NCBI GenBank assembly: GCA_030753015.1
Contig: JASMDC010000027.1
Span: 1-46,106 of the forward strand
Source of the DNA: Candidatus Undinarchaeales archaeon
Lineage (GTDB): Archaea; SpSt-1190; JASMDC01
Direction of reading: 5' to 3'
DNA length: 46,106 nucleotides
The position numbers were made by a program, and so were the translations under genes. Below, piece by piece: positions 1 to 6,536 of this stretch (its first letter is position 1; every line of letters begins with the position of its first letter). A model generated the notes under the pieces. That model ran no database searches, had not been told where the DNA came from, and saw nothing but the letters and a program-made list of their open reading frames with translations.

Positions 1-595
1 CCTCTTGCACGGTGGAGGCCTCGGTCAAGTAGGATAATGCGATGAAGTCCACGTCATGTTCGAACCCGAACGCAAGGTCCTCGCGGTCCTTCCCGGTAAG
101 GTTGGGGAGGCTCATCTCCCTGCCCGGGACGATCACGCTCTTGTTGGATCCCAGGATGCAGTCGGACAAGACCCTGCACTTGACGTCGTCTCCTGAGATC
201 GAGGTCACCTTCAGCTGGACCGCGCCATCACTGATCAGGACGCGGTCACCGACCTTGATGTCCTTCGCCAATCCCGGGTGCGACTGCCGTATCATCCTCT
301 TGCCCGGATCGGTCCCCTTGTTGGTCAGGGTCAGTATCTCGCCCTTCGCAAGGTCCAGGGGATCGTCCAGCACATCGGTCCTGATTTCCGGACCTTTCGT
401 ATCCAGCATGACAGCGATCTCGGGGGATATCTTCCTGATCTTCCTGATGACATCCCCGTGATACTGATGGTCGCCGTGGGAAAGGTTCAACCTCGCTATG
501 TTGAGACCACCCTCGATCATCTTCTTCAGGGTCGTGGTGTCATCGCACGAGGGCCCTATGGTGCACACCAGCTTGGTGAACTCTAATGGTCTCAT
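1..595 (-). CDS. pyk: Pyruvate kinase, N-terminal part (runs off the window)
   Basis: Pyruvate kinase makes pyruvate and ATP from phosphoenolpyruvate and ADP, the last step of glycolysis, in the cytosol. The frame is open from the ATG at 595 to the window edge, about 198 residues, so the C-terminal half is outside. Family signatures appear in order: TKLVCTIGPSCDD at the N-terminus, NIARLNLSHGDHQYH (substrate and cation site), MLDTKGPEIRT, a B-domain with GDRVLISDGAVQLKV, then LPNLTGKDREDL and DVDFIALSY. A TATA-like stretch (about 618-626, minus strand CTTAATATG) lies some 27 nt ahead of the ATG, so the message is probably leaderless. The gene is transcribed away from the rest of the window and shares no operon with it. 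Identification is secure; only its far end is unknown. Confidence 0.95.
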   Translation of the reverse strand, partial: MRPLEFTKLVCTIGPSCDDTTTLKKMIEGGLNIARLNLSHGDHQYHGDVIRKIRKISPEIAVMLDTKGPEIRTDVLDDPLDLAKGEILTLTNKGTDPGKRMIRQSHPGLAKDIKVGDRVLISDGAVQLKVTSISGDDVKCRVLSDCILGSNKSVIVPGREMSLPNLTGKDREDLAFGFEHDVDFIALSYLTEASTVQE

Positions 596-691
596 AGAAC
601 TGGCCTTGTCGTCTCCATATTAAGAGCTTTTCTTCAAGTGATGACGATCTGAGTTCGAGATATCATCCCTGGTATCTTGAGGTGGACCAAC

Positions 692-864
692 TGCTGGGGG
701 ATACTCCCCCGCCAGGGAGTAACAGAACAATATCACCGCCGGGGACCATCCATCTGCGAAGGCCCCCGGGCGATGATGAACTCGTTACGAAGGTACGGGG
801 GTGCTGGCCCCCGATGACCGGACCCGGGTGCTGGGTCCGTGGGTCACCAGCGCTATAAATCTTT
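692..864. repeat. Intergenic GC-rich repeat, copy A (candidate structured RNA)
   Basis: This is the most diverged of three related intergenic segments (others near 4583 and 4886). Shared blocks in order: a GGGGA-x-ACTCC-like start, GTAACA, TATCACC or TTTCACC, a CCGGGGACCAT hairpin closed by CCCCCGG, GATGATGAA, a G-run/C-run hairpin and CCCCGATGACCG, then a third hairpin. In copy A the third hairpin is GGACCC/GGGTCC, whereas copies B and C pair GGTGG with CCACC at the same place, so pairing is kept while sequence changes. On the minus strand a TATA-like GATTTATAG (about 853-861) stands at one end. It directly follows the 3' end of the gene at 887-1354. Structured RNA, mobile repeat and short peptide gene (ATGGTCCCCGG frame) all remain possible. 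Confidence 0.6.
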
Positions 865-886
865 CGCAGAGTGTCAGGTCGTCGCC

Positions 887-1354
887 TTACGCCCCTTCCT
901 GGTCCTTCTTCTGCACGATGTAGAGGTAGCTGTCGATGATCTCGGTGCTGTCCTCGTTCCGGAACAGGTACACGAAGCTCTGGCTCTCGCCCATGTCCTT
1001 TGAAGACCAGATGGCGGGCGCTGTACCGGGCAGGGCGAACCGCTTCCCGAACACCGAGTACGTCTTATCTACACGGAACTCCTTTTCCGTCTCTCTGAAC
1101 CTGTAACCGTGCATCTGGGCGGCCTCGGCGAGGGCCTCGGTATCAAGGTCGTTGACAATGAGCATGTCCAGCGCTGTGTCGCCGATCCGGTCGTTCCCGA
1201 GCGAGTCGAACGTGACCATCGCGATACCGCCCGGGTCCTCCTTGCCCAGGTTCGTGGGGAACACCATCTTCGAGCTCCGGTCGGCCGGGTCGCGGCCACC
1301 CTCGTACATACCGATCATACCGGCATAGTCCGTCGCGTCCTCGATGTCGTACAT
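887..1354 (-). CDS. Hypothetical protein, second gene of a two-gene operon
   Basis: I do not recognise this 155-residue protein. It is acidic and soluble, with no signal peptide or membrane segment, and begins MYDIEDATDYAGMIGMYEGG. The start at 1354 is preferred over the ATG at 1363 because an AGGAG Shine-Dalgarno sits 9 nt ahead of it and abuts the earlier ATG. A segment near residues 95-115 (RVDKTYSVFGKRFALPGT) and a C-terminal FVYLFRNEDSTEIIDSYLYIV look like strands of a compact beta-rich fold. It starts 12 nt after the stop of the gene at 1367-1768 and is surely cotranscribed with it. Codon third positions are strongly G/C as in neighbouring genes, which supports coding. Function unknown. 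Confidence 0.75.
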   Translation of the reverse strand: MYDIEDATDYAGMIGMYEGGRDPADRSSKMVFPTNLGKEDPGGIAMVTFDSLGNDRIGDTALDMLIVNDLDTEALAEAAQMHGYRFRETEKEFRVDKTYSVFGKRFALPGTAPAIWSSKDMGESQSFVYLFRNEDSTEIIDSYLYIVQKKDQEGA

Positions 1355-1366
1355 GATCTGCATCTC

Positions 1367-1768
1367 CTAGATATCGTACTCGGCCTCTAGCACACCGTCC
1401 CACAGCTCGTGGGTGGCGGACGAGGTGAAGTGCATGTTCAGGGCCAGCCCGGTGTCGTACTTGGCGTAGCCGGCGGGATCGTCCCTGGCCTGCTCGGGGT
1501 ACTTCTCTGTATGGGCTGCGATATCCTCGGCGTAGCCCTGCAGGAAGCTGGCGGCCTCGTCCTTGTCGTCGATGGTCCTGATGGCATAGATGACTATGTC
1601 CTCGAGCAGCTTGCCGGTCTCCTGGTCGGTGATTCGCGCCTTCAGCTGCTGGTACTTGTTCCCGCCCGCGGCAGCGACCTCCTCCTCGAGCTCCTTGCGA
1701 GCCCTGATCTTTTCGAAGATGCCATACCACGCGTCCGGTATCCTGCTTTCGCCATCGTCGGCGTCCAT
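1367..1768 (-). CDS. Hypothetical helical protein, first gene of a two-gene operon
   Basis: A 133-residue acidic protein beginning MDADDGESRIPDAWYGIFEKI. It is predicted by eye to be mostly helical (ARKELEEEVAAAGGNKYQQL, then a long helix through LLEDIVIYAIRTIDD). No catalytic motif is seen and I do not recognise the family. The start at 1768 is chosen over the longer frame to 1834 because a minus-strand TATA box (GATATAAGA, about 1792-1800) lies about 27 nt upstream, giving a leaderless message. The divergent gene starting at 1867 has its own TATA. The frame downstream (887-1354) follows after 12 nt. Real gene likely; function unknown. Confidence 0.75.
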   Translation of the reverse strand: MDADDGESRIPDAWYGIFEKIRARKELEEEVAAAGGNKYQQLKARITDQETGKLLEDIVIYAIRTIDDKDEAASFLQGYAEDIAAHTEKYPEQARDDPAGYAKYDTGLALNMHFTSSATHELWDGVLEAEYDI

Positions 1769-1866
1769 GACGCCCACGGCGCTAGGAAGGGTTCTTATAT
1801 CTGGACTTGGGGGCGGGCGGTCCGCGAATCCCAATCCATTAAAAGGAAAGGGTCCACAAGGTGTCC

Positions 1867-2577
1867 ATGGCGGGCAAGGGGCCGGGTCTGTTCAGGGCAC
1901 TAAAGCGAGCTGCGGGTATGGGGTCGGGGAGCACAAGTCGGGGCGCAGGCGGCCAGGACATGAGCGCCATCGGGCTCTACCACACGAGCACGAAGATCGG
2001 CTCCATGTCGTTCCGGAACGTGAAGGACGTCGCGTCGTTCAAGGGGAAGGTGCTTCTCATCGTGAAGCCCAAGAAGCCGCTCGGCCAGGCCGAGGTGCAG
2101 GCCATCGTCCAGCGGGTCCAGAACGGCCTGGGCGTCCTTCTGGTCGGCGACGGCGGCGAGGACAACTCGAACCTCAATCCTCTCGCCATCTGGTTCGGCG
2201 TCCAGTTCAACAACGACATCGTCTCGACGTTCGACAAGATGGGCGCCACCACCAACGCGGGGTACACCTACGTCCGTGAGCACGCCATCACCGAGCCGCT
2301 CCACATCTACACGATCGACAAGAGCTGCTCGCTCCGGCTGCGGGATTGGAACCGGCAGGTCCTGCTCTTCTCCAGCCAGGAGAGCTTCTCTGACGCGGAC
2401 GGGAACGAGACCTGGGATACAGGCGAGTACCTGGGCTCGTGTGCAGTCATGGCACAGGCGGAGTACGGCCGGGGACGCGCCATCTTCATCGGCGACGCCA
2501 TCATGTTCGAGCGGCGCAAGGCCCAGGACATGCAGCTTTTGAACCTCGTTGCCAAGTGGCTCGGCCACGAGATGTGA
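1867..2577 (+). CDS. DUF4350/GATase1-like fold protein, paralogue of the gene at 30909
   Basis: A 236-residue cytosolic protein whose layout resembles glutamine-amidotransferase-like (DUF4350-type) folds used as binding rather than catalytic domains. Seen: SFKGKVLLIVKPKKPLGQAEVQAIVQ, where an opened strand leads to a helix, then NGLGVLLVGDGGEDNSNLN, and a C-terminal GRGRAIFIGDAIMFE followed by NLVAKWLG. These match, block for block, KGLLMLSEWGGIFDNVENLN and GRVVCCGDASLLAN...FQWLG in the gene at 30909. Both also carry an acidic loop before the last part (FSDADGNETWDTGE here), like a DxDG-type calcium loop. A basic Gly/Ser-rich N-terminus of about 35 residues is unique to this copy. TATA (CATTAAAAGG, 1836-1845) places the leaderless start at ATG 1867 rather than GTG 1861. 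No catalytic Cys is evident. Confidence 0.7.
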   Translation: MAGKGPGLFRALKRAAGMGSGSTSRGAGGQDMSAIGLYHTSTKIGSMSFRNVKDVASFKGKVLLIVKPKKPLGQAEVQAIVQRVQNGLGVLLVGDGGEDNSNLNPLAIWFGVQFNNDIVSTFDKMGATTNAGYTYVREHAITEPLHIYTIDKSCSLRLRDWNRQVLLFSSQESFSDADGNETWDTGEYLGSCAVMAQAEYGRGRAIFIGDAIMFERRKAQDMQLLNLVAKWLGHEM

Positions 2578-2608
2578 TCACCTTTCGTCGTCGCATTAAG
2601 AAACAATT

Positions 2609-2632
2609 GGTACTAAAGCATGCTTTAGTACC
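2609..2632. repeat. Perfect 24-bp palindrome, copy 1
   Basis: The half-site GGTACTAAAGCA is followed directly by its exact reverse complement. It lies 32 nt past the stop of the gene at 1867-2577 and before the tnpB right end. A second copy with 21 of 24 identical positions lies at 4517-4540 between a TATA box and a start codon. A hairpin terminator is possible here, but there is no loop and no T-run after it, so a protein-binding site or a remnant of duplication fits better. Confidence 0.7.
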
Positions 2633-2748
2633 CTCTGCCTATTCACCTTTGTTCCCTGTCAAATGAAGAGATGACCATCACGCGTCGTAGGACGCACAGG
2701 GGCCACCTGATCCGATTTCAGTCCCCTCATTTCGGCAGTGTCTTTTCC

Positions 2749-2803
2749 GTTGACACTCCCCCGAATGAATTCGGGGGATTCTTAGAAGCGCGAGCATGAA
2801 GGG
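2749..2803 (-). mobile_element. IS605/IS1341-type right end with omega-RNA hairpin
   Basis: Just past the tnpB stop, on the minus strand, comes a stem-loop (CCCCCGAA at 2758-2765 pairing with TTCGGGGG at 2770-2777, four-base loop) and then GTGTCAAC ending at 2749. Such a hairpin at the tnpB 3' end is typical of IS200/IS605 family right ends, where the tnpB-linked guide RNA (omega RNA) ends and the flanking DNA supplies the guide. I infer the element boundary near TCAAC (2753-2749); the exact cleavage base is not proven. The left end lies somewhere between 3983 and 4125 and was not resolved. No tnpA transposase gene is present, so the element would need a transposase in trans. Confidence 0.55.
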
Positions 2804-3982
2804 TCATGCTGTTACCTCCAGGGGGTGTGCCAGCACCCTGTTAACGCGCCCTCCGAAGACGACGCCTATATTGATCGCACCCGCTGTGTCTCGGTGCGCT
2901 TCTATGCCGCATGATCTGCACTTCAGGAGACGACCCATCTTCGTCACAGATGTGCTGCCGCACCAAGGACACACGCTCGATGTGCCTCTCTCGTCGATTG
3001 TGGTCACCTTGATTCCATGCTCCTGGGCGACGCACTGAAGCCGTTCCAGGAGAAAGCGATGGCTCCAGAAATTGTGGACCATCGAATCCAACTTCCTGCT
3101 GAACCTGGCATCGTCCCTGATCCCCGTGAGATCGCCAGCGACGATCTCGCAGACACCTTTCTCCCAGAGCCGTTGGATCGCTCTCCTGACGATCGTGTTC
3201 ACATACTGCCGGAAGCGTAGCTTCCGCTTGCGGAACAGGGATCTGATCAGCCTTGTTGTCTTCCTACCGTTCGTCCTCTTCGCGATCGACTTCAGTCGGT
3301 TGATACGACGTGACAGGTACCACCAGTTGGAGAGTGCGGGCCGCCCGCTGTATGCGACCGATCGCCTCTCCCCTTCGATCACCACATCGAGCAGTACGAG
3401 CACGCCGAGGTCCACGAAGGCCCTCTTGTTCGAGAGCGGTTGATGCGGAGGATCGACCTCCACCGTCTGCCTGGCATACCACCTCCGCCTGATAGGATCA
3501 TAGAGAAGGGTCAGCAACCCTTGCCTTGTCCAGTTGTTCCATTTCGGCTTTCCTCTCCAATTCACCTCCAACTTTTTCGGCAGCTTCAATGTACTGCCTT
3601 CTATCGTATAGCAATCGCATCGGATGAGTATGAGCTGCTTTCTTTTCCCCGTTGACCTGTCCTTCCAGTATCCAGGAGGGCGCACTCTCTGGATGCGGGG
3701 CGGGAGCTTGCCCTTCTTCTCGAGTTCGAGCAACGCGAAGAACGAACGCCACGCCTCGCTGTTCTTCCTCTCGACCTGCTGAGCGGTCGCAGAGCCGATG
3801 ATGCACTTGTACCTATCGTACAGGTCCTTTGTGTTCCAGTCCACCTTGCCTGTGTTGAAGAAGCTCTGCCGTCGCCGATAGCATATCTCGTTCCAGAGAC
3901 GAGCACAACCATCCGCGATTTCATACAGTCGTTCGTCTTGTTCCAACGAAGGCGACAATGCAAAGGTGTTCGTTCTCCTCAT
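2804..3982 (-). CDS. tnpB: TnpB, RNA-guided nuclease of an IS605/IS1341-type element
   Basis: A 392-residue OrfB/TnpB. It has an N-terminal helical region with YEIADGCARLWNEICYRRRQ, a RuvC-like nuclease split over the C-terminal half and a zinc ribbon. Seen: the first RuvC Asp in AFVDLGV (D191), the second motif as EIVAGDL (281-285), ERGTSSVCPWCG (331-342) opening the zinc ribbon, whose second Cys pair is CRSC (355-358), and the last Asp in HRDTAGAINI (D365). In most TnpB proteins the second motif is EDL with the Glu catalytic; here it is GDL, and a Glu sits at 331 instead. TnpB cuts DNA matching a guide made from the element's end and favours retention of the element. Length is normal and the frame intact, so it may be active. 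No tnpA accompanies it. Confidence 0.92.
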   Translation of the reverse strand: MRRTNTFALSPSLEQDERLYEIADGCARLWNEICYRRRQSFFNTGKVDWNTKDLYDRYKCIIGSATAQQVERKNSEAWRSFFALLELEKKGKLPPRIQRVRPPGYWKDRSTGKRKQLILIRCDCYTIEGSTLKLPKKLEVNWRGKPKWNNWTRQGLLTLLYDPIRRRWYARQTVEVDPPHQPLSNKRAFVDLGVLVLLDVVIEGERRSVAYSGRPALSNWWYLSRRINRLKSIAKRTNGRKTTRLIRSLFRKRKLRFRQYVNTIVRRAIQRLWEKGVCEIVAGDLTGIRDDARFSRKLDSMVHNFWSHRFLLERLQCVAQEHGIKVTTIDERGTSSVCPWCGSTSVTKMGRLLKCRSCGIEAHRDTAGAINIGVVFGGRVNRVLAHPLEVTA

Positions 3983-4125
3983 GGTTAGACCTTCGGCTGC
4001 ATCTCAATGTTAGTCCACGATGCTCAAATAGTGTCCTTGGAGCTATAAAGTGGTATAGGGGGCGGCATACCGGTATTCAGATGGATCTTTTACCTTTCGG
4101 GTTTGGTTCCCTTCAGGGAAACACG

Positions 4126-4215
4126 TCATTCATCCCACCTATGAATCAGGTGGGCTTTCTGCCTCAAACCCGTTGTAAGCGCATGTCCTCCCGCTCCACT
4201 AAAAGTCACGAACGT
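4126..4215 (-). pseudogene. Relic of a tnpB 3' end with its hairpin
   Basis: On the minus strand a short frame reads TTGLRQKAHLIHRWDE then stop at 4126, resembling the C-terminal tail and right-end junction of IS605-family tnpB genes. The matching DNA forms a hairpin (CCCACCT 4134-4140 with AGGTGGG 4148-4154). It sits upstream of the intact tnpB and downstream of the gene at 4221-4514, in the same direction. It could be the remnant of an older insertion or part of the present element's left end; the coding-like tail favours a relic. No catalytic part remains. A second small inverted repeat (TTCCCT/AGGGAA, about 4107-4120) lies beside it. Confidence 0.4.
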
Positions 4216-4220
4216 ACGGC

Positions 4221-4514
4221 CTACATCCCCAACCGCACCCTGTCATCTTTGGAGAGTTTCACGTCCCGGACGCTTATCTCTCCACCATATTGCTCGATGA
4301 AGGCAATGACCCTCTGAGAGTCCCCTTTCCTGACTATCAGCATCGACCGGCCGAGCCTGATATATGGGAAGCCGTCGATGAACCCCTCTCGGATATACGT
4401 ATACCGGCCGTACTTCGACTTGTCGGTCCATCCCCAGAAGCGCCGAGAGAACTTGCTCCCCTGGCTCCGGGGGACATTGGTGAACGTGTAGATGATCTGG
4501 ACGCCTTCATCCAT
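4221..4514 (-). CDS. Small conserved-looking hypothetical protein under a palindromic operator
   Basis: A 97-residue soluble protein, MDEGVQIIYTFTNVPRSQGS at the start, then a basic aromatic stretch (SRRFWGWTDKSKYGRYTYIREG), then IRLGRSMLIVRKGDSQRVIAFIEQYGGEISVRDVKL. The last part looks like a beta-alpha-beta unit. I have an impression of similar small archaeal proteins with an FWGxxDKxKYG segment but cannot name a family. The start is supported by a minus-strand TATA (4540-4545) 28 nt upstream, making it leaderless. A near-perfect palindrome (4517-4540) fills the space between TATA and ATG, so transcription is probably repressible. It lies next to tnpB but on its own promoter; it may be cargo, or just a neighbour. 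Confidence 0.7.
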   Translation of the reverse strand: MDEGVQIIYTFTNVPRSQGSKFSRRFWGWTDKSKYGRYTYIREGFIDGFPYIRLGRSMLIVRKGDSQRVIAFIEQYGGEISVRDVKLSKDDRVRLGM

Positions 4515-4516
4515 AT

Positions 4517-4545
4517 GGTACTAAAGCATGTTTCAGTACTTATAT
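4517..4545 (-). promoter_or_regulatory. Promoter with overlapping palindromic operator
   Basis: On the minus strand the TATA-like ATATAA (4540-4545) is followed by a 24-bp imperfect palindrome whose half GGTACTAAAGCA is the same as at 2609-2632, and then by the ATG at 4514. A protein dimer bound here would cover the transcription start and block initiation. Three of 24 bases differ from the perfect copy. The palindrome and box positions are seen directly; the regulator is unknown. Confidence 0.6.
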
Positions 4546-4582
4546 CTTCCGATTTCAACGTTCCACAAGATCATTTCACGCC

Positions 4583-4850
4583 CCACCGAACACCGGATAC
4601 TAGCAGCCGGGTACAGAGATGACGGGGACTCCTCCCGGTCGTAACAAATCGATTTCACCCCCGGGGACCATTACACTGATGGCCCACCCCGGGGATGATG
4701 AATGGATTCTGGAGGTAGGGGATACCTGACGGGTGCCCCCGATGACCGAAGCCAACCAGCTGACCCGGTGGGGCCACCCAACCTTATCAACCTTTTGTGC
4801 CCGGTGGCGCTTTCAGGTGCTCAGCAGTCGTAGGACCGGCCGCCAATGGA
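4583..4850. repeat. Intergenic repeat, copy B, with a fragment of the downstream gene's 3' end
   Basis: It is nearly identical to copy C, offset about 300 bp. It includes CCACCGAACACCGGAT at the left, the CCGGGG/CCCCGG hairpin, GATGATGAATGG, the GGGGAT...GCCCCC hairpin, GGTGGGGCCACC and AACCTTATCAACCTTTT. Its right end (about 4822-4850) carries CTCAGCAGTCGTA, a copy of the last codons of the gene at 5122-5382 (YDC, stop). So a unit of gene 3' end plus downstream element was duplicated, and the gene part then decayed. Copy B has two extra bases in the first hairpin relative to C, which breaks any long shared reading frame and argues against a long coding repeat. Confidence 0.75.
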
Positions 4851-4885
4851 GGTCGGACCACACAATGACATGCAGGCATCACACT

Positions 4886-5150
4886 CCACCGAACACCGGA
4901 TCCCAAGAGCCGGGCACAGAGATGACGGGGACTCCTCCCGGTCGTAACAAAATAGTTTCACCCCCGGGGACCATTACACTGATGGCCCCCCGGGGATGAT
5001 GAATGGATTCTGGAGGTAGGGGATTCCTGACGGGTGTCCCCGATGACCGTACCCACCTAACCGACCCGGTGGGGCCACCCAACCTTATCAACCTTTTGCG
5101 CCCGGTGGCGCTTTCAGGTGCTCAGCAGTCGTAGAACCAGCCGCCGATGG
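4886..5150. repeat. Intergenic repeat, copy C, overlapping the 3' end of the gene at 5122
   Basis: This is the copy attached to the intact small membrane-protein gene. On the minus strand it would be transcribed directly after that gene, or from the TATA-like AAAAGGTTGATAAGG near 5085. The minus strand also holds ATGGTCCCCGGGGGTGAA, giving a short peptide MVPGGETILLRPGGVPV; B reads MVPGGEIDLLRPGGVPV and A reads MVPGGDIVLLLPGGGVS. Several differences fall at third codon positions, so a small conserved peptide is an alternative to a pure RNA element. Pairing conservation in the hairpins is described for copy A. Confidence 0.75.
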
Positions 5151-5382
5151 CGCCCACACCGGCGAATCCGACCTCGATGGAGTAGTCCACCGTCTGCAGC
5201 TCGGCATCGGTGAGGTAGGCGATCTTCTCGTCAATCCCGGTGTAGTGTGTGATGAGCATGCCCAGCCCGTAGCCGACGAGACCGCCCGCAGCGACCTCCA
5301 GCACGCGCATGTCCTCGGCAGCAGCGTATCCGTCGACAGATGCAGCCTCTGAGGTCCCGATGGTGTCAAGCTCGATGTCCAT
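5122..5382 (-). CDS. Small membrane protein, unknown function
   Basis: An 86-residue protein, MDIELDTIGTSEAASVDGYA..., with two glycine-rich hydrophobic segments: VAAGGLVGYGLGMLITHYTG (about residues 30-50) and VGFAGVGAIGGWFY near the C-terminus, which ends in YDC. It likely forms a membrane hairpin. The start at 5382 has GAGG six nt ahead and a TATA-like GATTATTAAAC further up (about 5422-5432). Earlier in-frame ATGs at 5391 and 5475 are less well supported. The 3' end is part of the repeat (copy C), and a decayed copy of that end is in copy B. No family recognised; the Gly-rich pair of helices resembles small pore, holin or bacteriocin-like peptides only in a general way. Confidence 0.6.
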   Translation of the reverse strand: MDIELDTIGTSEAASVDGYAAAEDMRVLEVAAGGLVGYGLGMLITHYTGIDEKIAYLTDAELQTVDYSIEVGFAGVGAIGGWFYDC

Positions 5383-5573
5383 GATGATCATCCTCGATGT
5401 GGGCAACCGGCAGGGGGACGCGTTTAATAATCTTTGTCCGGCTCGGAGCGGGCGACCTGCGTCGCCGATATGCATCCTTTAATTTCTGATGGTCCCGATA
5501 TCGAACAATACCAGCACGTTCGGATGCCGTACCGGTCTCGCATCACCTGCTCACCGCCCTCGGATGCGTCCTG

Positions 5574-5786
5574 ATGGCGATAGGTCTGCAGATTGCGTTG
5601 TTCATCCTGCAGATGGTCTTTTCCACAAAGGATTCAGACCTTAGGCCCATCTCCATGTTCAGTGTCCTGTTGGTACTCTTCTTCTCTGGACCGGGGCTCG
5701 GCCTCATCCTCTTTCAGTCCAAGCGTCAAGGCCTGAACGGCGTGGCCTCCGGGAGGTACTCCGACCGAGGGCCGTTAATGCAATGA
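5574..5786 (+). CDS. Possible small two-helix membrane protein
   Basis: A 70-residue frame, MAIGLQIALFILQMVFSTKDSD..., with two hydrophobic stretches (residues 2-17 and about 29-47, MFSVLLVLFFSGPGLGLILF) and a basic C-terminus. About three quarters of its third codon positions are G or C, close to real genes here. The frame stays open upstream to about 5505 with no better start. No Shine-Dalgarno precedes the ATG, and the TATA-like TTTAATTT (5478-5486) is too far for a leaderless start, so the gene is uncertain. The rest of the 5383-5816 gap holds only the promoters of the flanking genes. Confidence 0.4.
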   Translation: MAIGLQIALFILQMVFSTKDSDLRPISMFSVLLVLFFSGPGLGLILFQSKRQGLNGVASGRYSDRGPLMQ

Positions 5787-5816
5787 TTTATCAAGCAAGA
5801 GCGACTCCACGCATCC

Positions 5817-6536
5817 GTGGCCGAGGACAAGAAGGGTCCGGTGGCGCTGCTCTTCTCGGGCGGCCTCGACTCGACGACCGCTGCCCTGCGCCTGTCGGAG
5901 ACGCACGAGCGGGTACATCTTCTCACGTTCTCCCGCGGGTACGGCCACTATTTCCTGGACACGCCCGGGCGAAGGGCCGATGAGCTGCGGAAGGCTGTCG
6001 GCGACCGGTTCGAGTACGAGCTCGTCGACATCAGACCGCTGTTCGAGAAGGTGGTGCTCCCGACGATAGTGGAGGACTACAAGAAGTACCGCTCCGGATT
6101 CGTGTTCTGCCTGGGCTGCAAGGTGTGCATGCACGCACAAGCGGCCGCCTGGTGCCGCGAGCACGACGTGCGCTTGGTGGCCGACGGTTCCTCGGGAGAC
6201 ACCTCCGTGTTCGTGGAGCAGCGACCGTCGACGCTCAAGCTCATCATCGACTTCTACCGTGAGCACGGGATCGAGTTCTTCACCCCTGTGTTCGAGCAGA
6301 CCCGGGAGGAGAAGCGCCGGTTCCTCAAGACCAAGGGTGTCGGCATGGGCACGCGCATCGGCGACAGGCACGTAGGCGTCCAGCCCAAGTGTGTGCCCGG
6401 TGAGCTCTACTACCTGCCCACCGTGCTGTTCGGCATCGCGCCCAAACACGAGAACGAGGCGATCGCCGAGTTCTTCGCCGAGAAGGCCGCTCTGGCACGG
6501 GAGGTCCTCGGGCTCGATGTGGACGAGGGACCTTAG
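5817..6536 (+). CDS. PP-loop ATP pyrophosphatase family protein
   Basis: A 239-residue cytosolic ATP-pyrophosphatase of the QueC/ThiI/asparagine-synthetase fold. The PP-loop is LLFSGGLDSTTAAL (residues 11-24). A cluster FCLGCKVCMHAQAAAWC near residue 100 offers CxxCxxC ligands, and GSSGDTSVFVEQRP follows, a loop typical of enzymes that adenylate a substrate before sulfur or nitrogen transfer. Substrate unknown; tRNA thiolation or a deazaguanine-like reaction are possible. The start is GTG 5817, with TATA (ATGATTTATC, 5783-5792) about 28 nt ahead, so leaderless. Its stop codon overlaps the stop of the convergent gene at 6533 within TTAG. No obvious operon partner. Confidence 0.85.
   Translation: MAEDKKGPVALLFSGGLDSTTAALRLSETHERVHLLTFSRGYGHYFLDTPGRRADELRKAVGDRFEYELVDIRPLFEKVVLPTIVEDYKKYRSGFVFCLGCKVCMHAQAAAWCREHDVRLVADGSSGDTSVFVEQRPSTLKLIIDFYREHGIEFFTPVFEQTREEKRRFLKTKGVGMGTRIGDRHVGVQPKCVPGELYYLPTVLFGIAPKHENEAIAEFFAEKAALAREVLGLDVDEGP

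Noticed and set aside
1409..2279. Long frames overlapping 887-2577 on the opposite strand
   Set aside because: Arise from the high GC content opposite real genes; no start signals, repetitive Arg/Gly/Ala composition.
4879..5091. 70-residue frame on the minus strand through repeat copy C
   Set aside because: The same frame is broken in copy B by two extra bases, so only the short part from MVPGG remains a candidate.
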